A DNA stretch of 64,000 nt from DASUKM01 sp036278735. GTDB lineage: Bacteria > Acidobacteriota > Vicinamibacteria > Vicinamibacterales > 2-12-FULL-66-21. The stretch lies in assembly GCA_036278735.1 (NCBI GenBank), contig DASUKM010000029.1, forward strand, positions 116,600 through 180,599. Reading direction: 5' to 3'. Shown here piece by piece: positions 8,773 to 18,102 of the stretch. A model generated the notes under the pieces. That model ran no database searches, was not told the DNA's origin, and saw only the letters and a list, made by a program, of their open reading frames with translations. Position numbers and translations under genes: made by a program. The number at the start of each line of letters is the position of its first letter. Position 1 is the first letter of the stretch.

Positions 8773-9707
8773 GAGTCCATCGCACCCTTGCGCGACAAGC
8801 CGTCGAGCAAGAGATGGAAATACACGAGGCCGGCATACGGCTGCCATCGCGCGACGGCCTTCCGCACGCCGGCATAGTCCAGCGGACCCGGACGTCCCAG
8901 CCACAGTGCCAGCCGTTTCTGCGCGCCCACGTCGTCGCCGGGGAACACGTGCAAACGCCCGAGACCGCGCAGCAGCACGTACTCGGCCGTCCAGCGCCCG
9001 ACGCCGCGCAAGTCGAGCAGCCGCGCACAGGCCCCGCTGTCGTCCTCGTCCGCCAACGACGTCAGGTCGACCTCACGTGCTTCGATCGCGCGCGCGAGCG
9101 CCAGCAGCGCCCGGACTTTCTGCCGGCTGAAGCCGATCGCCTGACAGCGGGCCGGCGCCAGCCGCGCCACGTCGGACGGTCGGGGAAACGCGAACTGGGT
9201 ATCGGGCTCGGCGCCGCGCTGGCTCGCGGCCAGCCGTGCGAGTCGATTGAGCAGCTCGAGGCCGACCTCCAGCGACAACTGCTGACACGCAAACGCATTG
9301 ACCAGCGCTTCGAACGCCGTCGGGAATCGCGGCGCTTTCACGCCTCGGAATCGTTCGGCGAGCGGCCGCAGCCGCGGATCCCGCGCGGCCACCCGATACC
9401 ACTCGCTCAGATCGAGGCGAAGGCCGAGCAGGCGATCGAGCGTCGACGTGACGAGTTCACGGCCGGACGACGTTCGGGGCGCCGGCGTGGCGGTCGCGAT
9501 CAGCCGCGGCGCCGTCGTCGAACCCGCCTGGCGCGCGGCGAGTTCGGTGGACCGCCCTCCCACAACGATGATCCGGCGGTACGTGTCGCCATCCCAGCGA
9601 TCGATCGCGTTGCGCGCGCGGCGGCGCAGCGCCCAGACCGTGAAATCGAGGCGGAACGGCGGAACGGGGCGCACGGTGAACGTGAGCGGCGGTCGGCGAT
9701 GGCCCAT
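8769..9707 (-). CDS. AlkA-like DNA-3-methyladenine glycosylase II (HhH-GPD)
   Basis: A 312-residue HhH-GPD glycosylase. The ATG at 9707 is chosen because GGAGGAGCGCCCGC lies immediately before it; the frame continues upstream without a better start. The N-terminal ~100 residues form an AlkA-like beta domain. The helix-hairpin-helix is L-L-D-L-R-G-V-G-R-W-T-A-E-Y, followed by H-V-F-P-G-D-D-V-G-A-Q, where the second Asp is the catalytic residue of the family. The expected role is excision of alkylated purines. It is co-translated with the LigD-like polymerase, so the pair probably acts in one alkylation or break repair pathway. The upstream 216 bp is shared divergently with nuoA. Confidence 0.87.
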   Translation of the reverse strand: MGHRRPPLTFTVRPVPPFRLDFTVWALRRRARNAIDRWDGDTYRRIIVVGGRSTELAARQAGSTTAPRLIATATPAPRTSSGRELVTSTLDRLLGLRLDLSEWYRVAARDPRLRPLAERFRGVKAPRFPTAFEALVNAFACQQLSLEVGLELLNRLARLAASQRGAEPDTQFAFPRPSDVARLAPARCQAIGFSRQKVRALLALARAIEAREVDLTSLADEDDSGACARLLDLRGVGRWTAEYVLLRGLGRLHVFPGDDVGAQKRLALWLGRPGPLDYAGVRKAVARWQPYAGLVYFHLLLDGLSRKGAMDS

Positions 9708-9923
9708 GCGGGCGCTCCTCCAACGGGCGGGCGCCTTCGACAGCGGCACGTGCTTCCGCCCGAGGTGGCGGGTCCTACCTCGGCCGCATCGAATCGCGCT
9801 CCCGGCGATCGAGGTGATAACCATCCTATCAGCAGCAACAGATGCACCATTGTCCGGACGTCGCGGAAACCGCAAGGATGGATCGGATGGCTCGCGCCCG
9901 GACTGGCGCCGCGGAGGAAGAGC

Positions 9924-10289
9924 ATGCTCTGGCCGTTTGGCGTGTACTTCGCGATCGTCGTGGCGCTCGCGGTCGCGCTGCTCGGCCTCTCGGCCGTGCT
10001 CGGCGAGCGGCACGAGGAGCGCGCGACCGGCCTGCCGTACGAGTCCGGCGTCGCGTCGACGGGATCGGCGCGGCTCCGGTTTGGCGCGCGGTTCTATCTC
10101 ATTGCCGTCTTTTTCGTCATTTTCGACCTGGAGGCGGCGTTCATCTTCTCGTGGGCCGTCGCGCTGCGGCAGCTGGGGTGGCCCGGCTATGTCGAAGGGG
10201 TCGTCTTCATCGCCGTTCTGAGCGTCGCGCTGGCGTACTTGTGGCGCATCGGCGCGCTCGATCTCGCCTCCCGCCGGTCCGTCCCATGA
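9924..10289 (+). CDS. nuoA: NADH-quinone oxidoreductase subunit A
   Basis: A 121-residue membrane subunit of complex I with three helices (residues ~4-24, 57-79, 87-107). Conserved features are Y-E-S-G near residue 39 and F-D-L-E-A near residue 71, both in the loop and helix that face the quinone site. GGAGGA at 9912-9917 precedes the ATG. It is the first gene of the 13-gene nuo operon, and the promoter must lie in the 216 bp between it and the divergent glycosylase gene. nuoB follows after four bases. Confidence 0.95.
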   Translation: MLWPFGVYFAIVVALAVALLGLSAVLGERHEERATGLPYESGVASTGSARLRFGARFYLIAVFFVIFDLEAAFIFSWAVALRQLGWPGYVEGVVFIAVLSVALAYLWRIGALDLASRRSVP

Positions 10290-10293
10290 CGCG

Positions 10294-10929
10294 GTGGCGC
10301 CGATGAAATGGTCGCTGACGCCCGCCGGGAACGAACCGCCGCACCCGCGGCTCGAAGATCAGGTGCGTCGGCTGCTCGTGATGAGCCGGCTGCAGGACCT
10401 GGTGGCGTGGGGACGCAAGTCGTCGATCTGGCCCTTCAACTTCGGTCTCTCCTGCTGCTATGTCGAGATGGCCACCAGCCTCACGAGCAAGTACGACATC
10501 GCGCGGTTCGGCGCCGAAGTGATCCGCGGCACGCCGCGCGAAGCCGACCTGATCGTGATCGCCGGCACCGTCTTCATCAAGATGGCCCCCATCATCCGTC
10601 AGCTCTACGAGCAGATGATGGCGCCGCGCTGGGTCATCTCGATGGGATCGTGCGCGAACTCGGGCGGGATGTACGACATCTACAGCGTCGTGCAGGGGGT
10701 CGACACGTTCATGCCGGTCGACGTGTACGTGCCGGGATGCCCCCCGCGGCCGGACGCGTTCATGGAAGGGCTGCTGCTGCTGCAGACCCTCGTCGGCTCG
10801 GAGCGGCGTCCCTTGAGCTGGACGGTCGGGCCGCAGGGCATCGAGCGGCCGCGCGTCCCGTCGCTTCGCGATCTGAGGCGCCCCGAGCGGCAGCGCGCCA
10901 CCACGCTGCGGCCCCCCGACGAGGTCTGA
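10294..10929 (+). CDS. nuoB: NADH-quinone oxidoreductase subunit B
   Basis: A 211-residue cytoplasmic subunit carrying the N2 [4Fe-4S] cluster that reduces quinone. The ligands are visible: adjacent C54 and C55 in S-C-C-Y-V-E-M, C120 in M-G-S-C-A-N-S-G-G and C149 in V-P-G-C-P-P-R-P. The GTG at 10294 is used, and an ATG three codons later (10303) is an equally possible start. The C-terminal ~40 residues are basic and longer than in many NuoB proteins. Confidence 0.95.
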   Translation: MAPMKWSLTPAGNEPPHPRLEDQVRRLLVMSRLQDLVAWGRKSSIWPFNFGLSCCYVEMATSLTSKYDIARFGAEVIRGTPREADLIVIAGTVFIKMAPIIRQLYEQMMAPRWVISMGSCANSGGMYDIYSVVQGVDTFMPVDVYVPGCPPRPDAFMEGLLLLQTLVGSERRPLSWTVGPQGIERPRVPSLRDLRRPERQRATTLRPPDEV

Positions 10930-10935
10930 GTCCAC

Positions 10936-12666
10936 ATGTCGATTGCGGCCGAGTTGACGGCGGCGGATCCCGGCCTCGCGCCGGGGGAGCAGCCCACGCG
11001 CGATGGCATCGCGACCCTGTGGGTGTCGCGCGATCGCGCCCACGGCGTGCTCGAGCGCCTCAAGCGCACGTTCGGCTACGCGATGCTCTACGACCTGACG
11101 GCGATCGACGAACGCGTGCGCCGCGACCGTCCCGACCCGCGCGTCCGCGACTTCACGCTCGTCTACCATCTGCTCTCATTCGACCGCAACGACGACGTGC
11201 GGGTGAAAGTGCCGCTGGCCGCGGACCAGGCATCGATCGCGACCGCGACCGACATCTGGGCGTCGGCCAACTGGTACGAGCGCGAAGCCTGGGACATGTT
11301 CGGCGTCGTCTTCGAGGGGCATCCGCACCTGACGCGGATTCTGATGCCGCCGGGCTGGCCCGGGCACCCGCTCCGCAAGGACCATCCGGCGCGGGCGACC
11401 GAGATGGGCGTTTTCGAACTGCCGGAGGCGCGCGCCGCCGAGGAGGAGCAGGCGCTGCGGTTCCATCCCGAGCGCTGGGGCCTGACCCGCGGCGAAGACG
11501 ACGAAGACTTCATGTTCCTCAACCTCGGCCCGCAGCACCCCGGTACGCACGGCGTGCTGCGCGTGATCCTCCAGTTGAAGGGAGAAGAGATCGTCAACGC
11601 CATTCCGGACATCGGCTATCACCACCGGGGCGCCGAGAAGATGGGGGAGCGCCAGTCGTGGCACACCTACATCCCGTACACGGATCGCGTCGATTACCTC
11701 GGCGGCGTGATGAACAACCTGCCGTTCGTGCTCGCGGTGGAGCGGCTGGCCGGGATCGAGGTGCCGGACCGCGTGAAGGTGATCCGGGTCCTGCTCTGCG
11801 AGCTGTTTCGGATCTCGAGCCATCTCGTCTGGTACGGCACCTTCGCGCAGGACCTCGGGGCGCTGTCGCCGGTCTTCTACATGTTCACGGATCGCGAACG
11901 GCTGCTCGAGATCATCGAAGCGATCTGCGGCGCCCGCATGCACCCGAACTGGTTCCGGATCGGCGGCGTCGCGCAGGATCTGCCGAACGGCTGGGACCGC
12001 CTGGTCGCCGGGTTCGTCGCGTACCTCACGCCCCGGATGGACGAATACGACGCGCTCGTGATGCGCAACCGCATCTTCAAGATGCGCACGAAGGGGATCG
12101 GCGGATGTTCGGTGGCGCAGGCGATCGACTGGGGCGCCACCGGGCCGGTGCTGCGCGCGTGCGGCCTCGAATGGGACTTCCGCAAGAAGCGCCCGTACTC
12201 GGGCTACGAGCAGTTCGACTTCGATATTCCGACCGGGCAGCACGGCGATTGCTTCGACCGCGCCGTCGTCCACGTTGAGGAGATCCGGCAGAGCCTGCGC
12301 ATCATCGAGCAGTGCGTGCAGCACATGCCCGCCGGTCCGTACAAGGCGCTCGATACTCTCGCGACCCCGCCGCTCAAGGAGCGCACGATGGAGGACATCG
12401 AGACCCTGATCACCCATTTTCTCGGCGTGAGCTGGGGTCCGGTGATCCCGGCGGGGGAAGCGCACGTCGGCATCGAGGCCACCAAGGGCAACAACGGCTA
12501 TTACCTGACGAGCGACGGCAACACGGTGCCGTACCGCGTCCGGATCCGCACCCCGTCGTTCGCGCACATGCAGATGGTGCCACTGCTCAGCCGGGGCGTC
12601 ATGATTCCCGACCTGCTCGCCATCCTCGGCAGCCTCGACTACGTGCTCGCCGACGTGGACCGATGA
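10936..12666 (+). CDS. nuoCD: NADH-quinone oxidoreductase subunits C and D, fused
   Basis: A 576-residue fusion. Residues ~1-165 are NuoC (30-kDa subunit; note W-Y-E-R-E-A-W-D-M-F-G and L-R-K-D-H-P). Residues ~190-576 are NuoD (49-kDa subunit; L-G-P-Q-H-P-G-T-H-G and I-G-Y-H-H-R-G-A-E-K). With NuoB, NuoD forms the quinone pocket. The hydrogenase-like metal ligands are absent, as expected for complex I. The C/D fusion occurs in E. coli and scattered other phyla; many bacteria keep the genes separate. nuoE starts seven bases downstream. Confidence 0.96.
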   Translation: MSIAAELTAADPGLAPGEQPTRDGIATLWVSRDRAHGVLERLKRTFGYAMLYDLTAIDERVRRDRPDPRVRDFTLVYHLLSFDRNDDVRVKVPLAADQASIATATDIWASANWYEREAWDMFGVVFEGHPHLTRILMPPGWPGHPLRKDHPARATEMGVFELPEARAAEEEQALRFHPERWGLTRGEDDEDFMFLNLGPQHPGTHGVLRVILQLKGEEIVNAIPDIGYHHRGAEKMGERQSWHTYIPYTDRVDYLGGVMNNLPFVLAVERLAGIEVPDRVKVIRVLLCELFRISSHLVWYGTFAQDLGALSPVFYMFTDRERLLEIIEAICGARMHPNWFRIGGVAQDLPNGWDRLVAGFVAYLTPRMDEYDALVMRNRIFKMRTKGIGGCSVAQAIDWGATGPVLRACGLEWDFRKKRPYSGYEQFDFDIPTGQHGDCFDRAVVHVEEIRQSLRIIEQCVQHMPAGPYKALDTLATPPLKERTMEDIETLITHFLGVSWGPVIPAGEAHVGIEATKGNNGYYLTSDGNTVPYRVRIRTPSFAHMQMVPLLSRGVMIPDLLAILGSLDYVLADVDR

Positions 12667-12673
12667 GGATCGC

Positions 12674-13138
12674 ATGCTGAGCGACGACGAGCGGCGCGAG
12701 ATCGAGGCGGAGATGACGCGATACCCGACGCGGCGCGCCGCCTGCGTCGATGCGATGAAGATCGTGCAGCGGCACCGCGGCTGGGTCTCCGACGAGAGCC
12801 TGCAGGACATCGCCGGGCTGCTCCAGATGACGCTCGACGAACTCGACGGCGTGGCGACGTTCTACAACCTGATTTTCCGCCGTCCCGTCGGGCGCCACCT
12901 CGTGCTCGTCTGCAACAGCGTGAGCTGCTGGATGCTCGGGGCGGATCGCGTCAGCGCGGGGATCGCCGCCGCGATCGGCGCGGGCCCCGGCGAGACGACC
13001 CCGGACGGCCGCTTCACGCTGCTGCCGATCGTCTGCCTCGGGGCGTGCGACCACGCCCCGGCCCTGATGGTCGACGGCGACCTGCACGGCGACGTCGACC
13101 CCGCGCATGCCTCCGACCTGCTCGCGAGGTACCGCTGA
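12674..13138 (+). CDS. nuoE: NADH-quinone oxidoreductase subunit E
   Basis: A 154-residue thioredoxin-fold subunit of the NADH dehydrogenase module, binding [2Fe-2S] cluster N1a. Ligands are C80 and C85 (V-C-N-S-V-S-C) and C121 and C125 (C-L-G-A-C). The N-terminal helical part carries the family motif G-V-A-T-F-Y. The stop codon overlaps the nuoF start by one base (TGATG). Confidence 0.95.
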   Translation: MLSDDERREIEAEMTRYPTRRAACVDAMKIVQRHRGWVSDESLQDIAGLLQMTLDELDGVATFYNLIFRRPVGRHLVLVCNSVSCWMLGADRVSAGIAAAIGAGPGETTPDGRFTLLPIVCLGACDHAPALMVDGDLHGDVDPAHASDLLARYR

Positions 13139-14412
13139 TGCCGCGCGTCCTCACCGCGAACATCGACGCGAATCAACCGCCGCCCGACCGGAGCGCGTAC
13201 GAGCGGCGCGGCGGCTACGCGGCATTGCGCGACACGCTGCGGACCCTCTCGCCGGCCGACGTGCAGGCGCGCGTGAAGGACTCCGGCCTCCGCGGCCGCG
13301 GCGGCGCCGGGTTTCCGACGGGACAGAAATGGAGCTTCGTTCCGATGGGGCCGGCGGCCCCCCGTCCAAAATACCTCGTCGTCAACGCCGACGAGATGGA
13401 GCCCGGCACGTTCAAGGATCGCCTCCTGATGGAAGGGGACCCGCACCAGCTCGTCGAAGGCACGATCCTGAGCGCGTACGCGATCGAAGCGGACGTCGCC
13501 TACATCTTTCTCCGGTGGGCGTACCGGCTCGCGGCCGAGCGGCTCGAACGCGCGATCGCGGAAGCGTACGACGCGCACTACCTCGGACCGCACATCCTCG
13601 GGTCTGGATACAGCCTCGAGCTGCACCTGCACGTCAGCGCCGGCCGATACATGTGCGGCGAGGAGACGGGCCTCCTCAACGCGCTCGAAGGCAAACGCGG
13701 CAACCCGCGGGCCAAGCCGCCGTTCCCCGCCCTTTCGGGGCTGTGGGGGAAGCCGACGGTCGTCAACAACGTCGAGACGCTGTGCAACGTCCCGCACATC
13801 CTGTCGAAAGGGGTCGACTGGTTCAAGCAGGCGAGCCTGACCGGCGAGGGGGGGACCAAACTGTACGGCGCGAGCGGCCGCGTGAAGCGGCCCGGCCTGT
13901 GGGAGCTGCCGCTCGGGACGCCGATGCGCGAGATCCTCGACGACCACGCAGGCGGCATGCGCGACGGCGTCCAGTTCAGGGGCGTGCTGCCCGGCGGCGC
14001 ATCCACCGACTTCCTCGTGGGTGACCACCTCGACGTCGCGATGGACTTCGCGTCCATGCAGAAGGCCGGCAGCCGCCTGGGCACCGGCACGATGATCGTG
14101 CTCGACGACCGCACGTGCCCGGTCGGCATGGTGCGCAACCTCGAGGAGTTCTTCGCGCAGGAGTCGTGCGGCTGGTGCACGCCGTGCTGGTCCGGGCTGC
14201 ACTGGGCCGCCGACATGCTGCGCGATCTGGAAGAAGGGCGCGGCGAGGCCGCCGACCTCGATCGGCTCGCGGCGCAGGCCCGTCTGCTGGCCCCGGGCCA
14301 CACCTATTGTGCCCTGGCGCCCGGCGCCGCCGAACCGCTGCAGAGCGCGCTGAAGTACTTCCGCGACGACTTCGAGCGCCACGTGCGCGAACACCGCTGT
14401 CCCTGGCAGTGA
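13138..14412 (+). CDS. nuoF: NADH-quinone oxidoreductase subunit F
   Basis: A 424-residue subunit that oxidises NADH through FMN and cluster N3. The glycine-rich R-G-R-G-G-A-G-F-P-T-G (residues ~53-63) binds NADH, and N-A-D-E-M-E-P-G-T and Y-M-C-G-E-E-T line the FMN site. N3 ligands are C344, C347 and C350 (S-C-G-W-C-T-P-C) and C391. The ATG at 13138 is chosen because it overlaps the nuoE stop. The longer frame upstream is nuoE read in another phase. nuoG starts one base after the stop. Confidence 0.95.
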   Translation: MPRVLTANIDANQPPPDRSAYERRGGYAALRDTLRTLSPADVQARVKDSGLRGRGGAGFPTGQKWSFVPMGPAAPRPKYLVVNADEMEPGTFKDRLLMEGDPHQLVEGTILSAYAIEADVAYIFLRWAYRLAAERLERAIAEAYDAHYLGPHILGSGYSLELHLHVSAGRYMCGEETGLLNALEGKRGNPRAKPPFPALSGLWGKPTVVNNVETLCNVPHILSKGVDWFKQASLTGEGGTKLYGASGRVKRPGLWELPLGTPMREILDDHAGGMRDGVQFRGVLPGGASTDFLVGDHLDVAMDFASMQKAGSRLGTGTMIVLDDRTCPVGMVRNLEEFFAQESCGWCTPCWSGLHWAADMLRDLEEGRGEAADLDRLAAQARLLAPGHTYCALAPGAAEPLQSALKYFRDDFERHVREHRCPWQ

Positions 14413-14413
14413 C

Positions 14414-17131
14414 ATGGCGAGGATCTTCATCGACGGCCGGCCCTGCGACGTGCGCGACGGGATCAACCTGCTCGACGCCTGCCTGTCGCTCGGCTACGAC
14501 CTGCCCTACTTCTGCTGGCATCCTGCGATGGGGTCGGTCGGCGCCTGCCGCCAGTGCGCCGTCAAGCAGTTCCGCGACGAGCACGACACGCGCGGCCGGC
14601 TCGTGATGGCGTGCATGACGGCCGCCGCGGACACGACGCGCCTCTCGATCGACGACCCGGAGGCGCGCGAGTTCCGCACGAGCGTCGGCGAGTGGCTGAT
14701 GGTGCACCATCCGCACGATTGTCCGGTCTGCGACGAAGGGGGCGAATGCCACCTGCAGGACATGACCGTGATGGACAACCACACGTATCGGCGATACCGG
14801 GGGACGAAGCGGACGTTCCGCAATCAGGATCTCGGGCCGTTCGTGAACCAGGAAATGAACCGGTGCATCCAGTGCTACCGGTGCGTCCGGTTCTATCGGG
14901 ACTACGCCGGCGGCCGCGACTTCGACGTGCAGTTCCTCCGCGACCGCGTGTTCTTTGGCCGTCACCGCGACGGCGTGCTCGAGAGCCCGTTCAGCGGCAA
15001 CCTCGTCGAGGTCTGTCCGACGGGCGTCTTCACCGACAAGACGCTGAAGCGGCACTTCACCCGCAAGTGGGACGAGCGCACCGCGCCGTCGGTCTGCGTG
15101 CACTGCGCCGTCGGGTGCAACACGGTTCCCGGCGAACGCTATCTGCGCCTGCGGCGCATCCGCGCGCGCTTCAACCATGACGTCAACGGATACTTCCTCT
15201 GCGATCGCGGCCGCTACGGCTACGAATTCGTCAACGATGTCCGCCGCCTTCGCGCGCCGCGGGTCGGCCGCGGCCCGGATCAGCGGGACGCGACGGCCGC
15301 CGATGCGGTCGAACGGGCCGCCCCGAGCCTCGCGGCGGGACGGGCCATCGGCATCGGCTCGCCGCGCGCCTCGATCGAAGCCAACTTCGCCCTTCGCTCG
15401 CTGGTCGGCGCCGGCCGGTTCTTCTCGGGCGCCTCGGAGGCCGATCACCAGCTCGCCGCGCTGATCCTCCAGATTCTCCGCACCGGGCCGGTCCCGACCG
15501 CATCGCTGCACGACGTGGAACAGGCCGACGCCGTGTTCGTCCTCGGCGAGGACGTTGCCAACACGGCCCCGATGCTCGCGCTGGCGCTCCGGCAATCCGT
15601 CCGCCGCCAGCCGATGGCGATCGCCGACCGGCTGCACATCCCCGAATGGGACGATGCGGCGGTGCGCGAGGCGGTGCAGGACGCCAAAGGCCCGCTGTTC
15701 ATCGCCACGCCCATCGCGACGCACCTCGACGATGCGGCGACGGCGGCCGTACGCGGAGCGCCCGACGATCTGGCGCGCCTCGGGTTCGCCGTCGCGCGCG
15801 CGATCGAGGCGAGCGCCCCCGTCAGCGGATCGGCGGGCCCCGGCGAGGCGCGCGATCATGCCGGGACGATCGCCGGGACGCTGCGCGAGGCGGCCCGGCC
15901 GCTGATCGTGTCGGGCACCGGCTGCGGCAGCCGCGCCATGATCGAAGCGGCCGCCAACGTGGCGTGGGCGCTGCATCGCGCGGGGCGCCCGGCGCGTCTG
16001 GCGCTGATCGCGCCCGAGTGCAACAGCCTGGGGGTCGCCCTGGCGGACGCCGGCGGGCTCGACGCGGCGTTCGACGCGATCGACCGCGGCACCGCGGACA
16101 CGATCGTGGTGCTCGAGAACGATTTGTACCGGCGCGCCGCCCCGGCCGCCGTGCGGCGCGTGCTCGATCGCGCCGCCCACGTGATTGCCATCGATCACCT
16201 CGCCACGGCCACCACGGCCGCGGCCGACGTGGTGCTGCCGGCCGGGACGTTCGCCGAGAGCGACGGCACCCTCGTCAGCTACGAGGGGCGCGCGCAGCGC
16301 TTCTTCCAGGTGTTCCCCCCCGACGGCGAGGTGCGCGAGAGCTGGCGCTGGATTCGCGACCTCCTGGCGGCCGCGGGGCGCACCGACGCCGCCGCGTGGC
16401 AGACGCTCGACGACATCACCGCCGCGCTCGCGTCGGCGCTGCCCGCCTTTGCCGCCGTCGCGGGCGTGGCGCCGCCGGCGACCTTCCGCATCGCAGGCCT
16501 GAAGGTCGCGCGCGAACCGCATCGCTACAGCGGCCGCACCGCCAAGTACGCCGGCGTGACGGTGCACGAACCGAAGCCGCCCGACGACCCCGATTCGGCG
16601 CTCAGCTTCACGATGGAGGGCTACACGGGTCAGCCGCCGTCGGCGCTGATTCCCCGCTTCTGGTCGCCCGGCTGGAACTCGGTGCAATCGGTCAACACGT
16701 ACCAGACCGAGGTCGGCGGCCCGCTGCGCGGGGGGGATCCCGGCGTGCGCCTCGTCGAGCCGCCGGCCGGGTCGTCGCCGGCGTATTTCAAAGACGTCCC
16801 GCCGCCGTTCGAGCGTCGCGCCGGCCAGTGGCTCTGCGTGCCGCTGCACCACATCTTCGGATCGGAGGAATTGAGCGCGCTGGCGCCGGGTGTCGCCAGC
16901 CTGGCGCCGCAGCCGTACGTGGCGCTGAATCCGGACGACCTGGCGAGCGCCGGCGTCGAGGCTGGCAGCGAGGCGACGGTGACGATTGGAGACGACACGT
17001 TCCGGCTTGCCGTCCGGGCCGCTCCGTCCGTGCCCGCCGGCATCGCGGGGATCGCCGCCGGCCTGCCGTCGCACCCCTGGCTGCCGCTTCCAGCGCTGGG
17101 CCGCATTCGCAGGGGGGAGGGCGCGCGATGA
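14414..17131 (+). CDS. nuoG: NADH-quinone oxidoreductase subunit G
   Basis: A 905-residue iron-sulfur subunit. The N-terminal 2Fe-2S ferredoxin domain uses C34, C45, C48 and C67 (N1b). The His-Cys3 cluster N5 follows in H-H-P-H-D-C-P-V-C, and N4 in C-I-Q-C-Y-R-C-V with a later C-P-T-G. C-V-H-C-A-V-G-C-N plus a distal F-L-C-D-R-G-R supply the four cysteines of the extra N7 cluster, present only in some lineages. The remainder is a molybdopterin-oxidoreductase-like fold with no obvious cofactor ligand. It passes electrons from NuoE/F to NuoI. The stop overlaps the nuoH start (ATGA). Confidence 0.95.
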   Translation: MARIFIDGRPCDVRDGINLLDACLSLGYDLPYFCWHPAMGSVGACRQCAVKQFRDEHDTRGRLVMACMTAAADTTRLSIDDPEAREFRTSVGEWLMVHHPHDCPVCDEGGECHLQDMTVMDNHTYRRYRGTKRTFRNQDLGPFVNQEMNRCIQCYRCVRFYRDYAGGRDFDVQFLRDRVFFGRHRDGVLESPFSGNLVEVCPTGVFTDKTLKRHFTRKWDERTAPSVCVHCAVGCNTVPGERYLRLRRIRARFNHDVNGYFLCDRGRYGYEFVNDVRRLRAPRVGRGPDQRDATAADAVERAAPSLAAGRAIGIGSPRASIEANFALRSLVGAGRFFSGASEADHQLAALILQILRTGPVPTASLHDVEQADAVFVLGEDVANTAPMLALALRQSVRRQPMAIADRLHIPEWDDAAVREAVQDAKGPLFIATPIATHLDDAATAAVRGAPDDLARLGFAVARAIEASAPVSGSAGPGEARDHAGTIAGTLREAARPLIVSGTGCGSRAMIEAAANVAWALHRAGRPARLALIAPECNSLGVALADAGGLDAAFDAIDRGTADTIVVLENDLYRRAAPAAVRRVLDRAAHVIAIDHLATATTAAADVVLPAGTFAESDGTLVSYEGRAQRFFQVFPPDGEVRESWRWIRDLLAAAGRTDAAAWQTLDDITAALASALPAFAAVAGVAPPATFRIAGLKVAREPHRYSGRTAKYAGVTVHEPKPPDDPDSALSFTMEGYTGQPPSALIPRFWSPGWNSVQSVNTYQTEVGGPLRGGDPGVRLVEPPAGSSPAYFKDVPPPFERRAGQWLCVPLHHIFGSEELSALAPGVASLAPQPYVALNPDDLASAGVEAGSEATVTIGDDTFRLAVRAAPSVPAGIAGIAAGLPSHPWLPLPALGRIRRGEGAR

Positions 17132-18090
17132 CCGCGATCCCGGAGCCGCTGCGCTCGATCGTCGTGATCCTGATCGTGCTCTTCGGGCTGCTCACGATCG
17201 CGGCGCTCCTGGTGTGGCTGGAGCGGCGGCTCCTCGGACGCTGGCAGGATCGCTACGGCCCGAACCGCCTCGGACCGCTGGGGATCTTCCAGACGGTCGC
17301 CGACACGATCAAGCTGCTGACGAAGGAAGACTGGATTCCGCCGTTCGCCGACAAGCCGGTGTTCGTGATCGCGCCGGCCGTGATCATGGTGACGGTCCTG
17401 CTGGCGTTCGCCATCGTGCCGTTCGCGCCGGAACTGCAGGTCGTGGACCTGAACGTCGGGCTGCTGTTCTTTCTCGGCATGTCCTCGCTCGGGGTCTACA
17501 GCGTCGTCCTGGCGGGGTGGTCCTCCGACAACAAGTACGCGCTGATCGGCAGCCTGCGCGCCGCGGCGCAGATGCTGTCGTACGAAGTGTTCATGGGCCT
17601 GTCGCTGATGGGGGTCGTGATGCTCGCCGGCTCCTTCAGCCTCAACCGCATCGTGGCGGCGCAGCACGGGCTGTGGTTCTGCGTCCCGCAGATCGTCGGG
17701 TTGATCGTCTTCGCGAACGCGGGAATCGCCGAGACGCGGCGGCTGCCGTTCGACCTGCCGGAAGCCGAGAGCGAGATCGTGGCGGGCTACCACTCGGAGT
17801 ATTCGGGGATGAAGTTCGGGATGTTCTTCATCGGCGAATACCTCGGCATCACGCTGATCGCCGCGATGATCGTGACGCTGTTCTTCGGCGGGTGGCGCGG
17901 GCCGTGGCTGCCGCCCGTGGTCTGGTTCGGGCTGAAGACGTTCGTCCTCGTGTGCGGATTCATCCTGCTGCGCGCCACGCTGCCGCGGCCGCGGTTTGAC
18001 CAGTTGATGGAGTACGGCTGGAAAGTGATGCTGCCCCTGGCATTGCTGAACCTCGTCGTCACCGGCGCCATCGTGGTGGCGCGCGGCTGA
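17128..18090 (+). CDS. nuoH: NADH-quinone oxidoreductase subunit H
   Basis: A 320-residue membrane subunit with about eight helices that connects the quinone cavity to the proton pumps. Family motifs are E-R-R-L-L-G-R-W-Q-D-R-Y-G-P-N (residues ~31-45) and the loop R-L-P-F-D-L-P-E-A-E-S-E-I (residues ~206-218), rich in the acidic residues of the E-channel. The ATG at 17128 overlaps the nuoG stop by four bases. AGGGGGGAGGG lies 7-10 bases upstream. Confidence 0.95.
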   Translation: MTAIPEPLRSIVVILIVLFGLLTIAALLVWLERRLLGRWQDRYGPNRLGPLGIFQTVADTIKLLTKEDWIPPFADKPVFVIAPAVIMVTVLLAFAIVPFAPELQVVDLNVGLLFFLGMSSLGVYSVVLAGWSSDNKYALIGSLRAAAQMLSYEVFMGLSLMGVVMLAGSFSLNRIVAAQHGLWFCVPQIVGLIVFANAGIAETRRLPFDLPEAESEIVAGYHSEYSGMKFGMFFIGEYLGITLIAAMIVTLFFGGWRGPWLPPVVWFGLKTFVLVCGFILLRATLPRPRFDQLMEYGWKVMLPLALLNLVVTGAIVVARG

Positions 18091-18102
18091 ACCGGAGGGC
18101 CG

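Noticed and set aside
7711..8904. A longer LigD-like protein starting at 8904
   Set aside because: The extra 44 residues lie within the glycosylase gene and have no family match. The ATG at 8772 overlaps the glycosylase stop, which is the usual coupling.
13976..17074. A ~1030-codon open frame antisense to nuoG
   Set aside because: Low-complexity Arg/Ala/Gly sequence with no motif; nuoG on the other strand is certain.
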